Of a stretch of 64,000 nucleotides of DNA, positions 22,801 through 34,669 are shown in pieces. The notes below the pieces were generated by a model. The model saw only the letters and a list, made by a program, of their open reading frames with translations. It was not told the DNA's origin and did not search any database. Source of the DNA: Malus domestica (Eukaryota > Streptophyta > Magnoliopsida > Rosales > Rosaceae). The stretch covers positions 24,262,501-24,326,500 of the forward strand of contig NC_091666.1 in the NCBI RefSeq assembly GCF_042453785.1. The letters are read 5' to 3'. Every line of letters begins with the position of its first letter. Position 1 is the first letter of the stretch. The translations under genes and the position numbers were made by a program.

Positions 22801-23630
22801 AAATGTGATGAAATACGCAGATAAGCTTAAACAGACTCATGAGCCAAAGGTCAGTTAGTTTGGTTATTTCTGTTATATATGCAGGACAAGCCCAAAATGT
22901 TTTATATTTATGAACTAATGTGACAATATTTTGCATGGATTTACAGCTGATTGGCAAGGAGAATGGAGTGGTTCTAAAAGACAATGGCACCAAATGTGGT
23001 GGTAATACATGGGCATTAGCGGTTGAGGGTCAAACAGTGGTTTGCCCTATAATAGTCGAGGACCTTGATCAGCCAGGCCAAATGCTTATCGAGGTAAGCG
23101 ACAGGCATACGAAAAAGAAAGAGTTCCCTCCAAGTCTTATGTCAACCTTAATTATTTGAACCCTCCTGACTTCAATATCTACTTTCTGTTGCAGATGCTT
23201 TGTGAGGAACAAGGTTTCTTTCTTGAGATAGCAGACATAATCCGTGGCTTTGGGTTAAATATCTTGAAGGGGGTGATTGAAAGTCGTGAAGATAAGATAT
23301 GGGCAAGATTTATTGTTGAGGTAAACCTAAATTGAAAGATTTCCATTAAGGATCTTAGATAATTTCTCCCGTAAAAAAAATGAAAAAGTATTGGGGAAAT
23401 TCATTATATTTACCTTCTTTTGAAGATTTTAATCCGAAACTTTGTAACAGGCAACTAGGCATGTAACAAGGCTAGATGTGTTCTGGTCCCTTGTCCGGCT
23501 TCTACAACAAACAACTACGGGTGTGGTTGATCCAACTAATCGGCTAAGTAATGTAGTAGATAGTGGGGTTCCTCCTCTATTGGATAGTTGTCAGCAACAA
23601 AGCTTGCCGCCTCCGGTCAGTTTGATGTGA
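19895..23630 (+). CDS. LHL: LONESOME HIGHWAY-like bHLH transcription factor (EMB1444/bHLH155 clade)
   Basis: Ten coding exons joined by hand: 19895-19995, 20306-20395, 20554-20662, 20773-20814, 20993-21052, 21224-22639, 22748-22849, 22947-23093, 23195-23320 and 23451-23630. All have GT-AG borders and consistent phase, giving 790 aa. Residues 1 to about 160 are the conserved LHW/MYC-type N-terminal domain (GWSYGVFWRFD, GDAYYEDHVG, HQWMHSDVHGGGWNP). A long Ser/Asn/Asp-rich middle follows in exon 6. The atypical basic-HLH is near residues 575-635 (RPRPKDRQQIQDRIKELRG..., CSIDSLLDRTIKYMVFLQN); its basic region lacks the H-E-R triad of E-box binders, as in LHW proteins. A C-terminal ACT-like fold lies near 685-745. 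Known LHW proteins pair with TMO5-type bHLHs in the nucleus to control vascular divisions; the same role here is inference. Which LHL paralogue this is cannot be fixed. Confidence 0.93.
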
Positions 23631-25858
23631 GACATTTTAGCTTATTGGCTGCCGGATGAGGAGTTTCAGAAATACCTTGAGCATTGACCTGTGAGGACCT
23701 GCTGTGATAGGTGTTTCTGGCAACTGAGGAAAGCACACACAATGAGAGAAACGGAGACTGGTGATCGAGCCTGGGAAGTAGGTGTGAAGTGTGTATATTG
23801 TTAGTAAAGACTAGGAATGTTCCTGCAAAAAATTGCAGTTCTGCTGTTTTTACTGCTTTAATTAGTTCCCATGGTAGATTTATCCCCTCTTTGGATTTGG
23901 GATTTTCTTTTACATGTTTATATCTTCAACCTGATGAGAATTTAAACCTGTTAGTGATAGGGCTAACCACTGAATTGTTTTTGGCCTCTGTTGGGGCTTT
24001 TTTTTTTGGTGAAGGTAGTCATGGAATGTTATCATCTCTCTCTCTCTCTCTCCATCCATCAAAGGGACTTGCCTACGTCTCCGGAACACCAATATGGCAT
24101 CCCTGATGAACAACATGACGCCACGTGTATAACTTTACTAATGACGCATACTTGGTTTGAGACATCATCATCTTAACATTTATGTTGCCTACATCTCCGG
24201 AACACCACTATGGCATCCCAAGAACAACATGACGCCATGTGTTTAACTTTACTCATGATGTATAATTAGTTTGAGACACTGTCACCTTAGCATTTTTATT
24301 TCATGTAAGTCGTCCAAATGGAGGAATAAACCTAAGGCATACAAAACAAAGAGTGATGGACCACCAGAGAACAGACACAAAACCACAGGAAAAACATAAG
24401 CACCTACAAACTCAAGACACAAAACAAAACACATGACTAAACTAGCTAGGAACGCAAATTCAGAAGAAGAAAAATATGGAAAACTTGGATCAGAGACATA
24501 CATCGGAAAAGGCCAAGAACTTCAAGAGTTTCATCATGTTTCGTTTTCTTTCTACAACGACAACAAAATTACATGATAGTCTTTAGATTCGTTATATGCG
24601 CTGCATATTGAAGGGAAAATTTCTCTTCTCAGGCAATTGACATCATGTGAGCCTTGGCGTAAAATATTACGATTCACAGTCTGACAATATTACATACTAA
24701 TACTAATATATATAGCAAGAAAGCATGCATGACCCTTAAAATTTAGTAATATCTAATACAAATAGAGAATCTATATTTGAAAGAAGACCTAATATAAATG
24801 CTATACACCAAAGTGGTCATTGATCATCATGCACTAAATTCTTGAAGGCTAAAATATGTGGAATTATGTACTTCTGTCTGATACAGTTGAAGTTAGGCTA
24901 AGATTTACGTTGGTTCTAACAACGGATTATTGTTCGAAACTGTTATATAGTAATTATTGGTAATTGTCTGCTAGTCATGGTATCATACATGAGTACATTG
25001 TATGGAAAGCTGATAGATCAAATAATAATGGAAGAGAAAAATATACCATGAAAAAACCCTGCAGAATTGTTGGTGAGAGTATTATCTCACGTCGTAGTTG
25101 TTGATGACCCGATCATAGTGTGTAGTTCTATTCGCCTAATCCTTTCATTACCATTGATGTCATCGTCATGGAAGGAAAATGAAAATTTCTTACCAGGTAT
25201 GTTGTTTGGCAGTTTTATCTAGTTAATAAAGTCTTTTGACAATTAACAGTTCATGTTTCTTCCCTCTCCCAAGGCACTAGGGATCTACATATATTGCCAG
25301 ACATATATGTCATACATACTATTATTGGCATTCCAAAATAATTATCATGCGCTCCATAATGAAAAAAAAATAATTTAAGGGAGCAAAGAGCAAAATATAA
25401 ATATTTGAATTGTTAATAACAAGTTCTTGTATTAAACAGAAGGAAAAAAAGGAGGAACTGTTGTTGAGAGTATTGTCTCACGTCGGATGAGTACAGCCAT
25501 GCGTAGCAATATGTATAACGTCTTTGATCGTTTTTTTTTTCGGTCTGAAACATTTTTGGTCTCTCCATCAATTATTAATTGGTGTTGAGTTTGATGCTCT
25601 ATATATCATGTTGTTATTACTATCAAAGCAGGTTATGGACGTGTAAGTATCAGTGTATCACCAGTGGGGAAGCCACACAGACGCCAGGAGGTGCAGGTGC
25701 ATCTCTGGTCATTGAAAATTTCCTTTAAGAGCGAGGAATCCGTCCTTCTGAACCTACACAGAAGGTGTTCGACGAATGCTTGAATGAAGGTGGTTGTCGC
25801 TACTGTGCTGCACTGGGCGCCAATTTTTTTCAGTATGATTATTTTACAATTGGAAATC
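23631..25858. other. 3' region of the bHLH gene and repeat-rich intergenic sequence
   Basis: The 3'UTR is followed by a (CT)n run (24038-24052) and a tandem duplication (listed separately). Two segments starting TGTTG(G/T)TGAGAGTATT (near 25069 and 25460) share about 25 bp and could be remnants of LTR starts. An open minus-strand frame at 25633-25860 has no known domain. Confidence 0.5.
24068..24298. repeat. Tandem duplication, ~115-bp unit, two copies
   Basis: The segment starting TTGCCTACGTCTCCGGAACA (24069) recurs at about 24184 with scattered substitutions and ends before TTTCATGTAAG. Each unit contains a GACGCCA(C/T)GTGT motif. Confidence 0.85.
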
Positions 25859-25860
25859 AA

Positions 25861-26317
25861 GGTTTTAAAAGACGCTAGGCACTAGTCGGGCAACATGTTG
25901 AGGTTTAGTGCCTAAGCGGGCGCCTAGGCGGATTAGACGGATTTAAGTAAATCTATTATATTTCATATAAATAATGTTTGTTTATACTTAAAATATATAT
26001 AATTTCATCATATACTACAAAATAGAATGACATATATATTATTAAGTATTATAACATAATGAAAACATGAGGAACAATCATATAATGTGTGTTCATTTAA
26101 CAAGTTTCTTATAATTTATTGAAAAAAATAAAATGCAAAATGAAAGTTATATGTTTTCTGTCTAAATAAGTCGTAACCTAAGCAAGTTTGGACACGCTAG
26201 GCGGGCGCCTCAGTAGGTCTAGGCGCATTTTCTTAATTTTCTAACGCCTAAACATTAATCGGGGTTGTAGCCAGCAGCCTAGCACCTAGGCGGTGCTAGG
26301 CAGAGATTTTTAGAACC
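25861..26317. mobile_element. Foldback non-autonomous DNA transposon (GCTAGGCG family)
   Basis: Ends are inverted: GGTTTTAAAAGACGCTAGGC at the left; the right end reverse-complements to GGTTCTAAAAATCTCTGCCTAG. Both subterminal regions are studded with CTAGGC/GCCTAGGCG motifs in inverted orientation around an AT-rich core. This pattern occurs in abundant plant DNA transposons. No clear TSD was found and there is no coding capacity. Confidence 0.65.
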
Positions 26318-26760
26318 GTGTTCCAAACAAAGTAGAAGAAAGAGGAATAATAAGAGAGTTTATGTCTCTCCCCTTCCCAACCCACGCGATCTCTCATATT
26401 TCACCTAATTTGTATTTTTTTTATTATTGTCCAATCAATTTGCACCACCTAGCTTGCTAGTTAATATGTCTTGAATATATTAGGATTTGTTTTGTTTTTT
26501 TATTTGTTGTGGTCCAATCAATTTGCCCACTAGGTTAATATTTTTTAAGTCATGTGTTTGACACCGTTATTTCTTTTAAAATTCGCTACAAATTCATATG
26601 AGCTTCAAAAAAATCCTTTAAGTACTATGAACTCGTAATCACTTTCATCTCATACCCGCCTAGGCATTAGGTCACAACTCATCACCTGACTAGCACATAG
26701 CCTTTTAGAACTTTGCTCATTATACAGTTACATTATAGAAAGATACTACAAGAAACAGGG
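26318..26760. other. Intergenic sequence
   Basis: AT-rich sequence without a recognised gene, between the foldback element and the minisatellite. Confidence 0.5.
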
Positions 26761-27004
26761 CTTAAATCATCCTTCAAATGATACGGTCAACTCAAATCCT
26801 CATTCGGATATTCCGGGTAGTCCAAATCCTTCTTCGAATATTCCGGTTAGTCCAAATCCTCCTTCAAATATTCCAAGTAGCTCACATTAAACCCTCATTT
26901 GAATAATACGGCCAGTCAAATCCTCTTTCGGATATTTCGAGTAGTCCAAATCCTCATTCGAATATTCCGATTAATCCAAATCCTCCTTCAAATATTTTGA
27001 GTAG
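26761..27004. repeat. 30-bp minisatellite with four-unit higher-order structure
   Basis: Eight diverged ~30-bp units. Type units read TCCAAATCCTCATTCGAATA then TTCCGGTTAG. Units 1-4 (26761-26880) and 5-8 (26881-27004) pair in order: a variant with AATACGG, then three with GATATT/GAATATT cores, so a ~120-bp array was itself duplicated. The period is a multiple of three and one frame stays open for part of it (SPNPSSNIP-like), but stops occur. Confidence 0.85.
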
Positions 27005-27880
27005 ATCACTTAAAGTTAAAGTCACTGAATTTGATGAAATATTAGCCACTCTTCTTGCAGACCCTAGATTTAGACCTTGAATAGTTTTCTACATTTTTTT
27101 TCGGACCTTTTACCTTTCTAAATTTTGTCTTTTTACCCGACAATTCCTGACTTCGCCACTGTGTATCACTACATAAAAATATAAGCTAAAAGGAGCCAAA
27201 ATTTGAGATTGTTTTTTACATAAGGGGTTGAAAACTTGCGTTTGACATGTCTACATCATCTTTCGGTAAAGTATGATGCATAATTAACACACGTAATTAT
27301 ATTAAAATACATAATAATCAATCTGATCTTGTTGTGGGAGCAAATGTACGCATATATGCTTTTTTGATAGTTGAATTAGCCTTTCAAATCAGTGCATGCA
27401 GCTGTGGAAAGGAGGCTGAGATAAGTGCTCTTTCCATTCAAACTGAGATGAGCAACAAATTAACAATCAAAATGCATGCAGCCCCCAAGTTTTTAATCCT
27501 CTCTAAAATCCAACACCCCACAACTTTCCTTGGTCACATTAGTGACCTAATTTTTCCTTCCATTTCAAATTAAACAAAATCATATACAAACATTTTTAGT
27601 ACCATATTGGACTCTCCACTATGATTGAATGGAATTACAAGTTTGTGAAACAGCTGGAGTAGTTTAAGCAACTGTGGCAAATAGGGTAATGGAGGTTTGA
27701 GAGGAAAGAGTTGCGTTTTAGGTTATGGTGGAAGGGGAAAGAAACAAAGGCCAAGACTATATTGTTTTTTTCCTCAAAAGGACTTAAAACAATTTTTCTT
27801 TACTGCTACAGAGGACTATAGAGGGAAAGCAGGAAACACGGCTCCTTATGATTACTTTATCGTTGTTTAAAATTTCGTAT
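27005..27880. other. Intergenic region, no gene recognised
   Basis: A 79-codon open frame at 27334-27573 has no domain and no supporting context. Nothing else coding is seen. Confidence 0.5.
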
Positions 27881-28460
27881 TGTGGAGCCAAAAATAATCT
27901 AAAAAATTATTGAGGTGAAACGTGAACTTTTGTGTTAGAATGACAAAATTACCCTCGATGCACATCGGATTCCCACGCGCATGCAACGGATAATAACGGC
28001 TCAATCAAGAAAGAGTTAAAGGTGATCAATATGGTATTTATTCAAATCCATCACATCACCCCTTATCAATCCCTTATTGATTTTATTCAAAAGGTAAATG
28101 TTAAAACTTCCTATTTAATTTAGAAATAATTGTCATGTTAATTGCAATATATTTTTTTATATAATATCTTGTAATTATTCTCCAAATACCATCATATATG
28201 GCCGACCGTTCTCCATCCTAAGGGCTAGCCACTCCCCTATATATAGCTCTATCATCCCACTAAAAAGCGAGGCCATCTGCTACCCACAAACTTTTAAACA
28301 CATTCTTTTCAGAATTCTAACTTTGGCATTGGAGATTCTTCGGCCAAAGGCCCCCCCAATTCATCATGGACGCGTGAGGCTTTTGGCCTTAATCGAAGGT
28401 GTTATTATTTTGCAGGTGCATTTTCGTCAAAGGAATAGATGGTGGAAATTTGTATCCAAA
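27881..28460 (+). repeat. Left (5') LTR of the gypsy-derived element
   Basis: A 580-bp LTR beginning TGTGGAGCCAAAAATAAT. It holds a TATA motif (CCCTATATATAG near 28233) and ends ...TGTATCCAAA before the PBS-like site. Confidence 0.85.
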
Positions 28461-29799
28461 AATTGGTGCTTTCATTGAGAGTTTGATTCACACACTAGAA
28501 GAAGACTCTCACATTCAAAGTTTCTCATTTCTCGTTCGTTCGTAAATTTTTCATACATTCGTATTCCTAGAATTTTTTTAATTCTTTGAATAGACATAGG
28601 AGAAAAATACAATGGTGGGAAATTTGGAAACCACAACGAACAAAACTTTCTACATTCAAAGATCTGGATGAAATGATGGAGGACGCGTTGTAGCCCCACC
28701 ACAATGATCCACGAGACTCACTATGACAAGAGGAGTAACCTTGCCACCTCGGAACACCACCACCATGGCAGCCACGACAATTGATGTGGCAGTGAAGAGA
28801 AGGACAACTCCATGGCAGCTGGGCCACGAAACAACGACAACTACAACCCACGGAGCAGCAGCCCAGCAAGCAGCAAGCCCAAGACCCGTAGGCCCATGAG
28901 GCAGCACGAGCCCAAGTAGCGCCGAGAAGAGGAAAGACCCAGCGCCCGTGTGCCCTGACGGCCTGGCTCGTGCCTGCGATCCAGCCCATGCCTATGATCC
29001 GACCCGCACCCGCGGTCTAGCCCATTCTCTTGGCACACCTAGCTGTCCAAACCGATTTGAACATCCTGGTTCGACCATCCTAGCTTCAGATTTCTAGACC
29101 GAAAATTGAATCAAGGGTATTTTCACCCCATTTTTTTTTTGGAGATTTGACATATCTTAACTTAAATCTCGCACCTAGATTTTATTGTACTTCCACTACT
29201 CAAGGAGACGCATACCATCCAAGCTCTTCCATCCTAAATAACGAACAATATTTGTCTTGACAAGTCATAGAGCTAACAAGCATCCTCATGCAGCAAACGA
29301 ACCTTGGTGAATTAGCTTTTGCAGCGCACCGAGATGCAACGTGCCCCAGACGGGGTATCCCGAAGTAGGACAAGGGTAGATGACAAACCTTTCCAGTAGC
29401 GTCCCGGAAAACAGCCATTCGACCATCCACAAACCAAACAGTGTACACTCATGTCTGGACCCTGAGATAACGTATACTTTCATCTTAGCGCGCGAATGAG
29501 CGTGCACTCCCGGTTAAGCCCAATTGACAAGCATACATTCACAGTTAGGGCCACACTCCGATAATTAACATGGACAACCTTCAAGGTGAAGTGTTCAATC
29601 ATGGCTAGGTTCACAAAGAGCATCCTCCACCTTACATCAAAGTAGGCATCATACAGGACGGAGAGAAGTAGTCACTCAATTCGGCTCAAGTTCAATCGGC
29701 AACCTGCGAGTGATCCGCTCGCTTGCCAGGAACATTCCACATGCACGCAACTATGGCATAGGCGAGCCGAGCACAGGGAAAAGCAGCCTAACAGGTTAC

Positions 29800-29996
29800 C
29801 ACCTGAAGTAGCTGAAAAATCAGCTGCCCTAGAGAGGCAAATTCAGGAAGAAGTTGATAGGCTTATGACTGCACGATTGCGTGATTTCCAACGCAACAAA
29901 GCTACTAACAAAGCATTCCGACGAGACATGACCAACATAAACAAGTCATTTTTCATTGACAAGATCGAGCAGACGGAACCATCCCACATACACTAG
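29800..29996 (+). pseudogene. Gypsy gag remnant
   Basis: A plus-strand frame reads through ALERQIQEEVDRLM..., RDFQRNK..., and FIDKIEQTEPS before a stop at 29994-29996. The IEQTEP motif with the preceding charged helix resembles the N-terminal part of plant gypsy Gag proteins. It is truncated on both sides. Confidence 0.6.
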
Positions 29997-30286
29997 AGGA
30001 TACAATGATTACTTACGTTTTGACAAACGTAGAAACTCAACCTAATCGCTCACCGGGGGTAGGCAGGTACCAGAATGACACACTGGCCCAACCACCAAGA
30101 ACTAGGGGCACGCCTTGTTTTCATCACAACTACACGCTCAAAGTTATGCTACCTACTCCACGGCCCCTGGCTACCTTGATTTGTCACTATACTTTATAGT
30201 CGTGCTGATCTTGCACCATGACTCTTAGTCGTACCACCTTGTAGCTCATATCTGTGCCAATCAAGCTCGCAATACTTTAAACTTCA

Positions 30287-30420
30287 AAGTTCAAAGCATC
30301 CAACGACGGAGCAGAATATAAGGCCTTACTAGAAGCATCTGTTAGTGAAAAACTTAGTGATGTAGAAGCTTGCAATCCATTCAGATTCTCAGCTGACCAC
30401 CGACTAAGCCTCAGAAGAAC
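30287..30420 (+). pseudogene. Gypsy RNase H remnant
   Basis: The frame reads FKASNDGAEYKALLEA, which matches the ASNxxAEYxALL signature of the RNase H domain in plant gypsy polyproteins. The downstream part decays. It lies about 290 bp after the gag remnant, so most of pol is deleted. Confidence 0.6.
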
Positions 30421-30629
30421 ACACTATGAAACATCTAAGGATGTCGGAAATACTTGGAGAAGGTCCAGGAACAGCTTACTGTGTGATTCCCACTTACACT
30501 CTTACGCTGGTTCCACAAGCAGTTCGAAATCTCAAGTAGATCACCGAACAAGACTTCACAGGCTGAGGATTATTTCAGTTGTCCAGCTTTCCTTAATTGG
30601 GCTCACGACAACGACTTCCATGCTTTCTA

Positions 30630-31075
30630 GTGCGAGAGGTTAAACCAATTCCCCGACACCTATATGGGTCAGCTTTCCAATGCGAGAGGGTAAACTAATT
30701 GTTGTCCAGTGTGAGAATCAGCTCTTTAGTGCGAGAGGGTAAACCAATTCTTCGACACCCATATGAGTCTGCTCTCTAATGCGAGAGGGTAAACTAATTG
30801 CTCTCAAGTATGAGAGGGTAAACGAATTCCCCAACACCCATCTGGGTAAGCTCTCAAGTGTGAGAGGGTAAACTAATTACTCTCCAGTGCTAGATAGTAA
30901 ACCAATTCCCCGACACCTATATAGGTAAGCTCTCAAGTGGGAAAGGGTAAACTATTTCTTAGGCACCAATTTGAGTAAGCTCTCCAGCACGAAAGGATAA
31001 ACCAATTCTCGAAACCCATCTAGGTAAGCTCTCCAGTGCGAGAGAGAAAACCAATTCCCTACACCTATCTGGGCC
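30630..31075 (+). repeat. ~50-bp minisatellite inside the gypsy-derived element
   Basis: Recurring GTGCGAGAGGGTAAAC(C/T)AATT, followed by CCCGACACC(T/C)AT and GGGTAAGCTCTC, about nine degenerate units. Some units lack the CCGACACC half, giving an alternating long and short period. Confidence 0.85.
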
Positions 31076-32142
31076 ACACATCTCAAAGGGTCGAATACTC
31101 GAATACCAACTAAGCAGTAAATAGTTAGAAGGCAGCAGCTAACGACAAACTCAACAACTCGATGCCCCAAGAAGCCAAAACTCAAGGCCATAATGACTCC
31201 GTGGGATCGTTAGCCTTTTTCGAAGCAATGTGGTCAATCGATGGTTTTATGGCTAAAAGTTTTGTAGGACGCTTCAAGTAAGAAAAAATTCAAGAAAAAC
31301 AAAGACGGAGTAAAACGAAAGCAGTTTATTAAATTTCTAGTAAATTGATGAACTTAGACGAAGGTCGCCGAAATCCGACATAAGCTAAACAGAGCAGACT
31401 ACTCATTTAGCAGCTTGGATGACCTTGGGCTCTCAAGCAGCCATCCTGCCTTCAGCAGCCACTTCGCACTCAACAGTTTGCTCACCCGACACTTCATCTT
31501 CAGCAACTCCAATCTTGGCAGCACCATCTTCGATTACTTCATCCACGGTAACTGAGAAATCAAACTCAAGCAATTTCTTCATTCTTGACAAGCAACACAA
31601 ACTTGGCATCCCAAACCATGGCCTCTGCCACGCCACTTCCTCGGCCCATGTCGAGCCAGCCATTGGCTTTAGCTAAGTAGAGCGGCCCAAGTCGTGGCCC
31701 TTGCCACACCACTTCCTCGACCTATGTCGAGCCAACTCCTAGCCCTTGCCAGCCGACGTGTCGGACCACCCCGACAGCTACCCCGCAATAGCACCACCCA
31801 AGAAGAAGACAAAAAAAAAAACAATTCTTACCTTGGTGTGGTGCAGAGAAGACAAAGAAACCAACAGAAGATGGTTCTTTGCAAGGGCAATCAATGAAGA
31901 ATGCTAGGGGAAAGGGAACAAATATCATCTAGCTTTCTCTCTTTCTTATAGGGATAAATAATTGCCCTTCGAAGTTGATTTAATCCCCTACTTAAGGTAG
32001 GATTAAATAGGCTTTGGAGGTGATTTATTTCCCTTTCTTAGAAGAATCTAATTCCAAGTCCAAGTGGGAATCTACATCAAAGTTGGAGATCTCTACACCT
32101 GCTGCTCTTTCTTGCGAGCAACGTAGCAGGTGTGGAAGCATT

Positions 32143-32727
32143 TGTAGAGCCAAAAATAATCCAAAAAATTATGGAGGTAACATGTGGACTTTTGGGTAAG
32201 AAGGACAACATTACCCTCGAGGCACATTGAGATTCCCATGCGCATGCAACATACAATAACGACTCAATCATGGAAGAGTCAAAGGTGATCAATATGATAT
32301 TTATTCAAATCCCACTCGTCACTCCTTATCAATCCCTTATTGATTTTATTCAAAATGTAACTTCCAAAACTTCCTATTTAATTTAGGAATAATTGCCATG
32401 TTAATTGCAAGATATTTTTTCACATAATATCTTGTAATTATTCTCCAAATACCACCATATATGGTCGGCCGTTCTCCATCCTAAGGGCCGGCCATTCCCC
32501 TATAAACAGCCCTATTATCCCACCAAAAAGCAGGGTCATTTGCCTACCTACAAACTCTTAAACACATTCTTGTCAGAATTCTAACTTTGGGATTAGAGAT
32601 TCTTCGGCCAAAGGCCCCCCGGCCTATTCATCATGGGCTCGTGAGGCTTTTGGCCTTAATCGAATGTGTTATTATTTTGCAGGTGCATTTTCGTTAAAGG
32701 AAGAAATGGCTGAAATTTGCATCCACA
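32143..32727 (+). repeat. Right (3') LTR of the gypsy-derived element
   Basis: A 585-bp LTR beginning TGTAGAGCCAAAAATAAT. It is collinear with 27881-28460 but carries many substitutions. The TATA motif is CCCTATAAACAG. No strong polypurine tract is visible just upstream. Confidence 0.85.
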
Positions 32728-34500
32728 TGTATTGGTGGAAATATTGATGTGCAAATTGGTGGAAATATCGACGGTTATATCAAATATCGATATTGGTTGC
32801 TTTCGATGGTAATCATGGAATTTTAGAATGAAACTTTATGGATTGTCAAACATTGGTTTGTATGAAATATAAGAGTTTTTCCAATTAACAAATGTGTAAG
32901 AAATATCGACGATATATGCTAGTTTTAGCCTAAACTTAGTTTCTCCAATATGAGGTGTAGTTTGGACTTCAACCCCATTTTCATCTTTCTCTTATTTTTT
33001 GGATATTTCCAAGGAAGTATCGACTGTATCGAAGAAAGTTTAAACATTACTTACAATTATGTCAGTTAATGCGTTATTTTTTCTTAGCTGCAAATCACAA
33101 GCTGAAACATATTATAAATAACTTGTAGCTTGACAATAATTTATCTGCAAAGAAGAAAAACTCGTTAAACTATTAGAAGCCGGGTGTTTCCGGGAAAGAA
33201 ACTCTTAACACTCGAGATTCTTACCGTAGTACTAGAGCGAGAGAGAGAGAGAGAGAGACTACAAGATTGTTGAAATAGTTCTTCCATGATGGTATATGAT
33301 ATGGTAATATAAGAAATATGTCTTGAGTGCTGGTTCCTAATTATGTTATCCGTGGCATAATATATAAGTAGAATATGTTGATTTGATGACATGATAGTGC
33401 GCTGATGTTACCACTTTTGATGAATTTAGGACACAAATATGTCACCAGTCATCAAGGTTTGGTCTTAGGTCCATGACTCTCTCTCTGGCATTAAGGAAAA
33501 ATTGGAAGGTTTAATTATCAGTGTATCAAAGAATTTCCTTCAAATGAAGATCTGCACAAATTAGTTATATTTAGTAGAATCACTCGTATGCATTTTTGTG
33601 CTCCGGTTAGAAGATATAACTATGAGATGGAGGCGGCAAAAGGAGTAGAAGAAGATTTAGGAAGACTTGGAAAGAGACTTTAAGAAAATATATGGAGTAC
33701 TTAGAACTAATTGAAGACTTGTGCAAAACAGAGCGCATTGGCGTCTTAAGATTCATACAACTGATCTCACTTAGTAAGATAAAACTTGATTGTTGTAGTT
33801 GTTGTATTTGTATGCATATCATAGCGTTGGGATTTTCCTAAAAAAAAAAAAAAGGAAGAGAACTATCTGTATGCAGTTTGATTACTAATTATAATCGGTA
33901 AAAGATTTGTCCCACTTCCCATATGTTGATAGTCACCTGATTACATTTGGTAAATTTCCAAAAATATCCCATATCACATTTAGTAGGTTAAAGAGTCTAG
34001 GCAGTGCAAGTAACACAAATTAATTGTATTATAAAAAACTTTGAATTCCAGGATTGAACACTGTATATGTTTGAAGTGAAAACGACCAATTGATACAGGT
34101 GTAAGAAACAATGAGATTATAAGCTCGAAATCTATGCATGACTTATGCGTAGTTGCCATTTTATAGATACAAATCGATAACATATCAATATGTTTTATTG
34201 GTGATAATGATATCGGCACATTATTGAACACATAATGATAATCAAAAAACGAACGTTCATTCCATAGTCAAAAGCTTGAATAGAATTTTTACCTATTTTG
34301 AGTGAATAGAGAAAGGAATTAATGGAAGTTGTAGATCAACGAGTGTCCTTGAGTCTTCAACCTGACCTACCCAACATTCAACAAAAAAACAAGTGCGTTG
34401 GCCTTTAGCTGCTATTGGAAATTTCTTGTTTATTCTTTCTTCTTTACATCATTACTTGCTAGCTCAGTTGTTTATTTCCTTCCACTATGAGAAACCAAAT
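32728..34500. other. Repeat-derived intergenic region upstream of ALMT
   Basis: Near 32740-33030 several AAATATCGA motifs recur, typical of a decayed repeat. A (GA)n tract is at 33238-33260. A LINE tail is listed separately. No gene is recognised. Confidence 0.55.
33625..33853 (+). mobile_element. 5'-truncated RTE-type LINE tail
   Basis: The end of a non-LTR element: a decayed coding end (GRLGKRL..., then the sequence for ALAS/RIH-like residues), then GATTCATACAACTGATCTCA, a TTGTTGTAGTTGTTGT tract and a poly-A run at about 33840-33853. This ending is typical of abundant plant RTE LINEs. Only the last ~230 bp remain. Confidence 0.65.
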
Positions 34501-34510
34501 TCCCACCTAG

Positions 34511-34518
34511 TATATATA
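34511..34518 (+). promoter_or_regulatory. TATA box of the ALMT gene
   Basis: TATATATA lies about 150 bp upstream of the chosen ALMT start codon, a suitable distance for a short leader. Confidence 0.55.
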
Positions 34519-34669
34519 CTTCAGTAATCCCACTGCTTTCTTCACCAACAATCTTCTCCACATAACCCTGAGGACCACATTGTCGTATAGTTCTGCTTGT
34601 CTAATTCTCAATTTCCTCGCTATTTCCGTTTTTGAAAAAATAGCTAAGGAGAAGGAAGCGAGTGACACA

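Larger units (their letters stand above)
27881..32727 (+). mobile_element. Non-autonomous Ty3/gypsy-derived LTR element (LARD-like deletion derivative)
   Basis: A 4,847-bp element bounded by 580- and 585-bp direct LTRs (27881-28460, 32143-32727) that align along their whole length with scattered differences. Flanks CGTAT / TGTAT are a probable mutated 5-bp TSD. The left LTR is followed by TTGGTGCTTTCATTGAGAG, a PBS-like site beginning TGG. The interior has no intact protein, but two remnants in order: a gag-like segment ending FIDKIEQTEPS (about 29800-29996) and, only about 290 bp later, an RNase-H-like segment FKASNDGAEYKALLEAS (about 30287-30420). Protease, reverse transcriptase and integrase are absent. 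A ~50-bp minisatellite fills 30630-31075. LTR divergence indicates an old insertion. Confidence 0.87.

Noticed and set aside
28567-28989. 140-codon minus-strand open frame
   Set aside because: It lies antisense within the interior of the gypsy-derived element, is compositionally biased (Gly/Ala/Trp/Ser/Cys) and has no recognisable domain.
30630-31075. CRISPR-like array of regular repeats
   Set aside because: Repeats are degenerate, there are no unique spacers of constant length, and it lies inside a plant retroelement; it is a minisatellite.
34580-34669. Longer ALMT N-terminus starting upstream of 34670
   Set aside because: The frame is open, but its first codon is TTG and the extra residues do not resemble ALMT; ATG 34670 gives a normal length.
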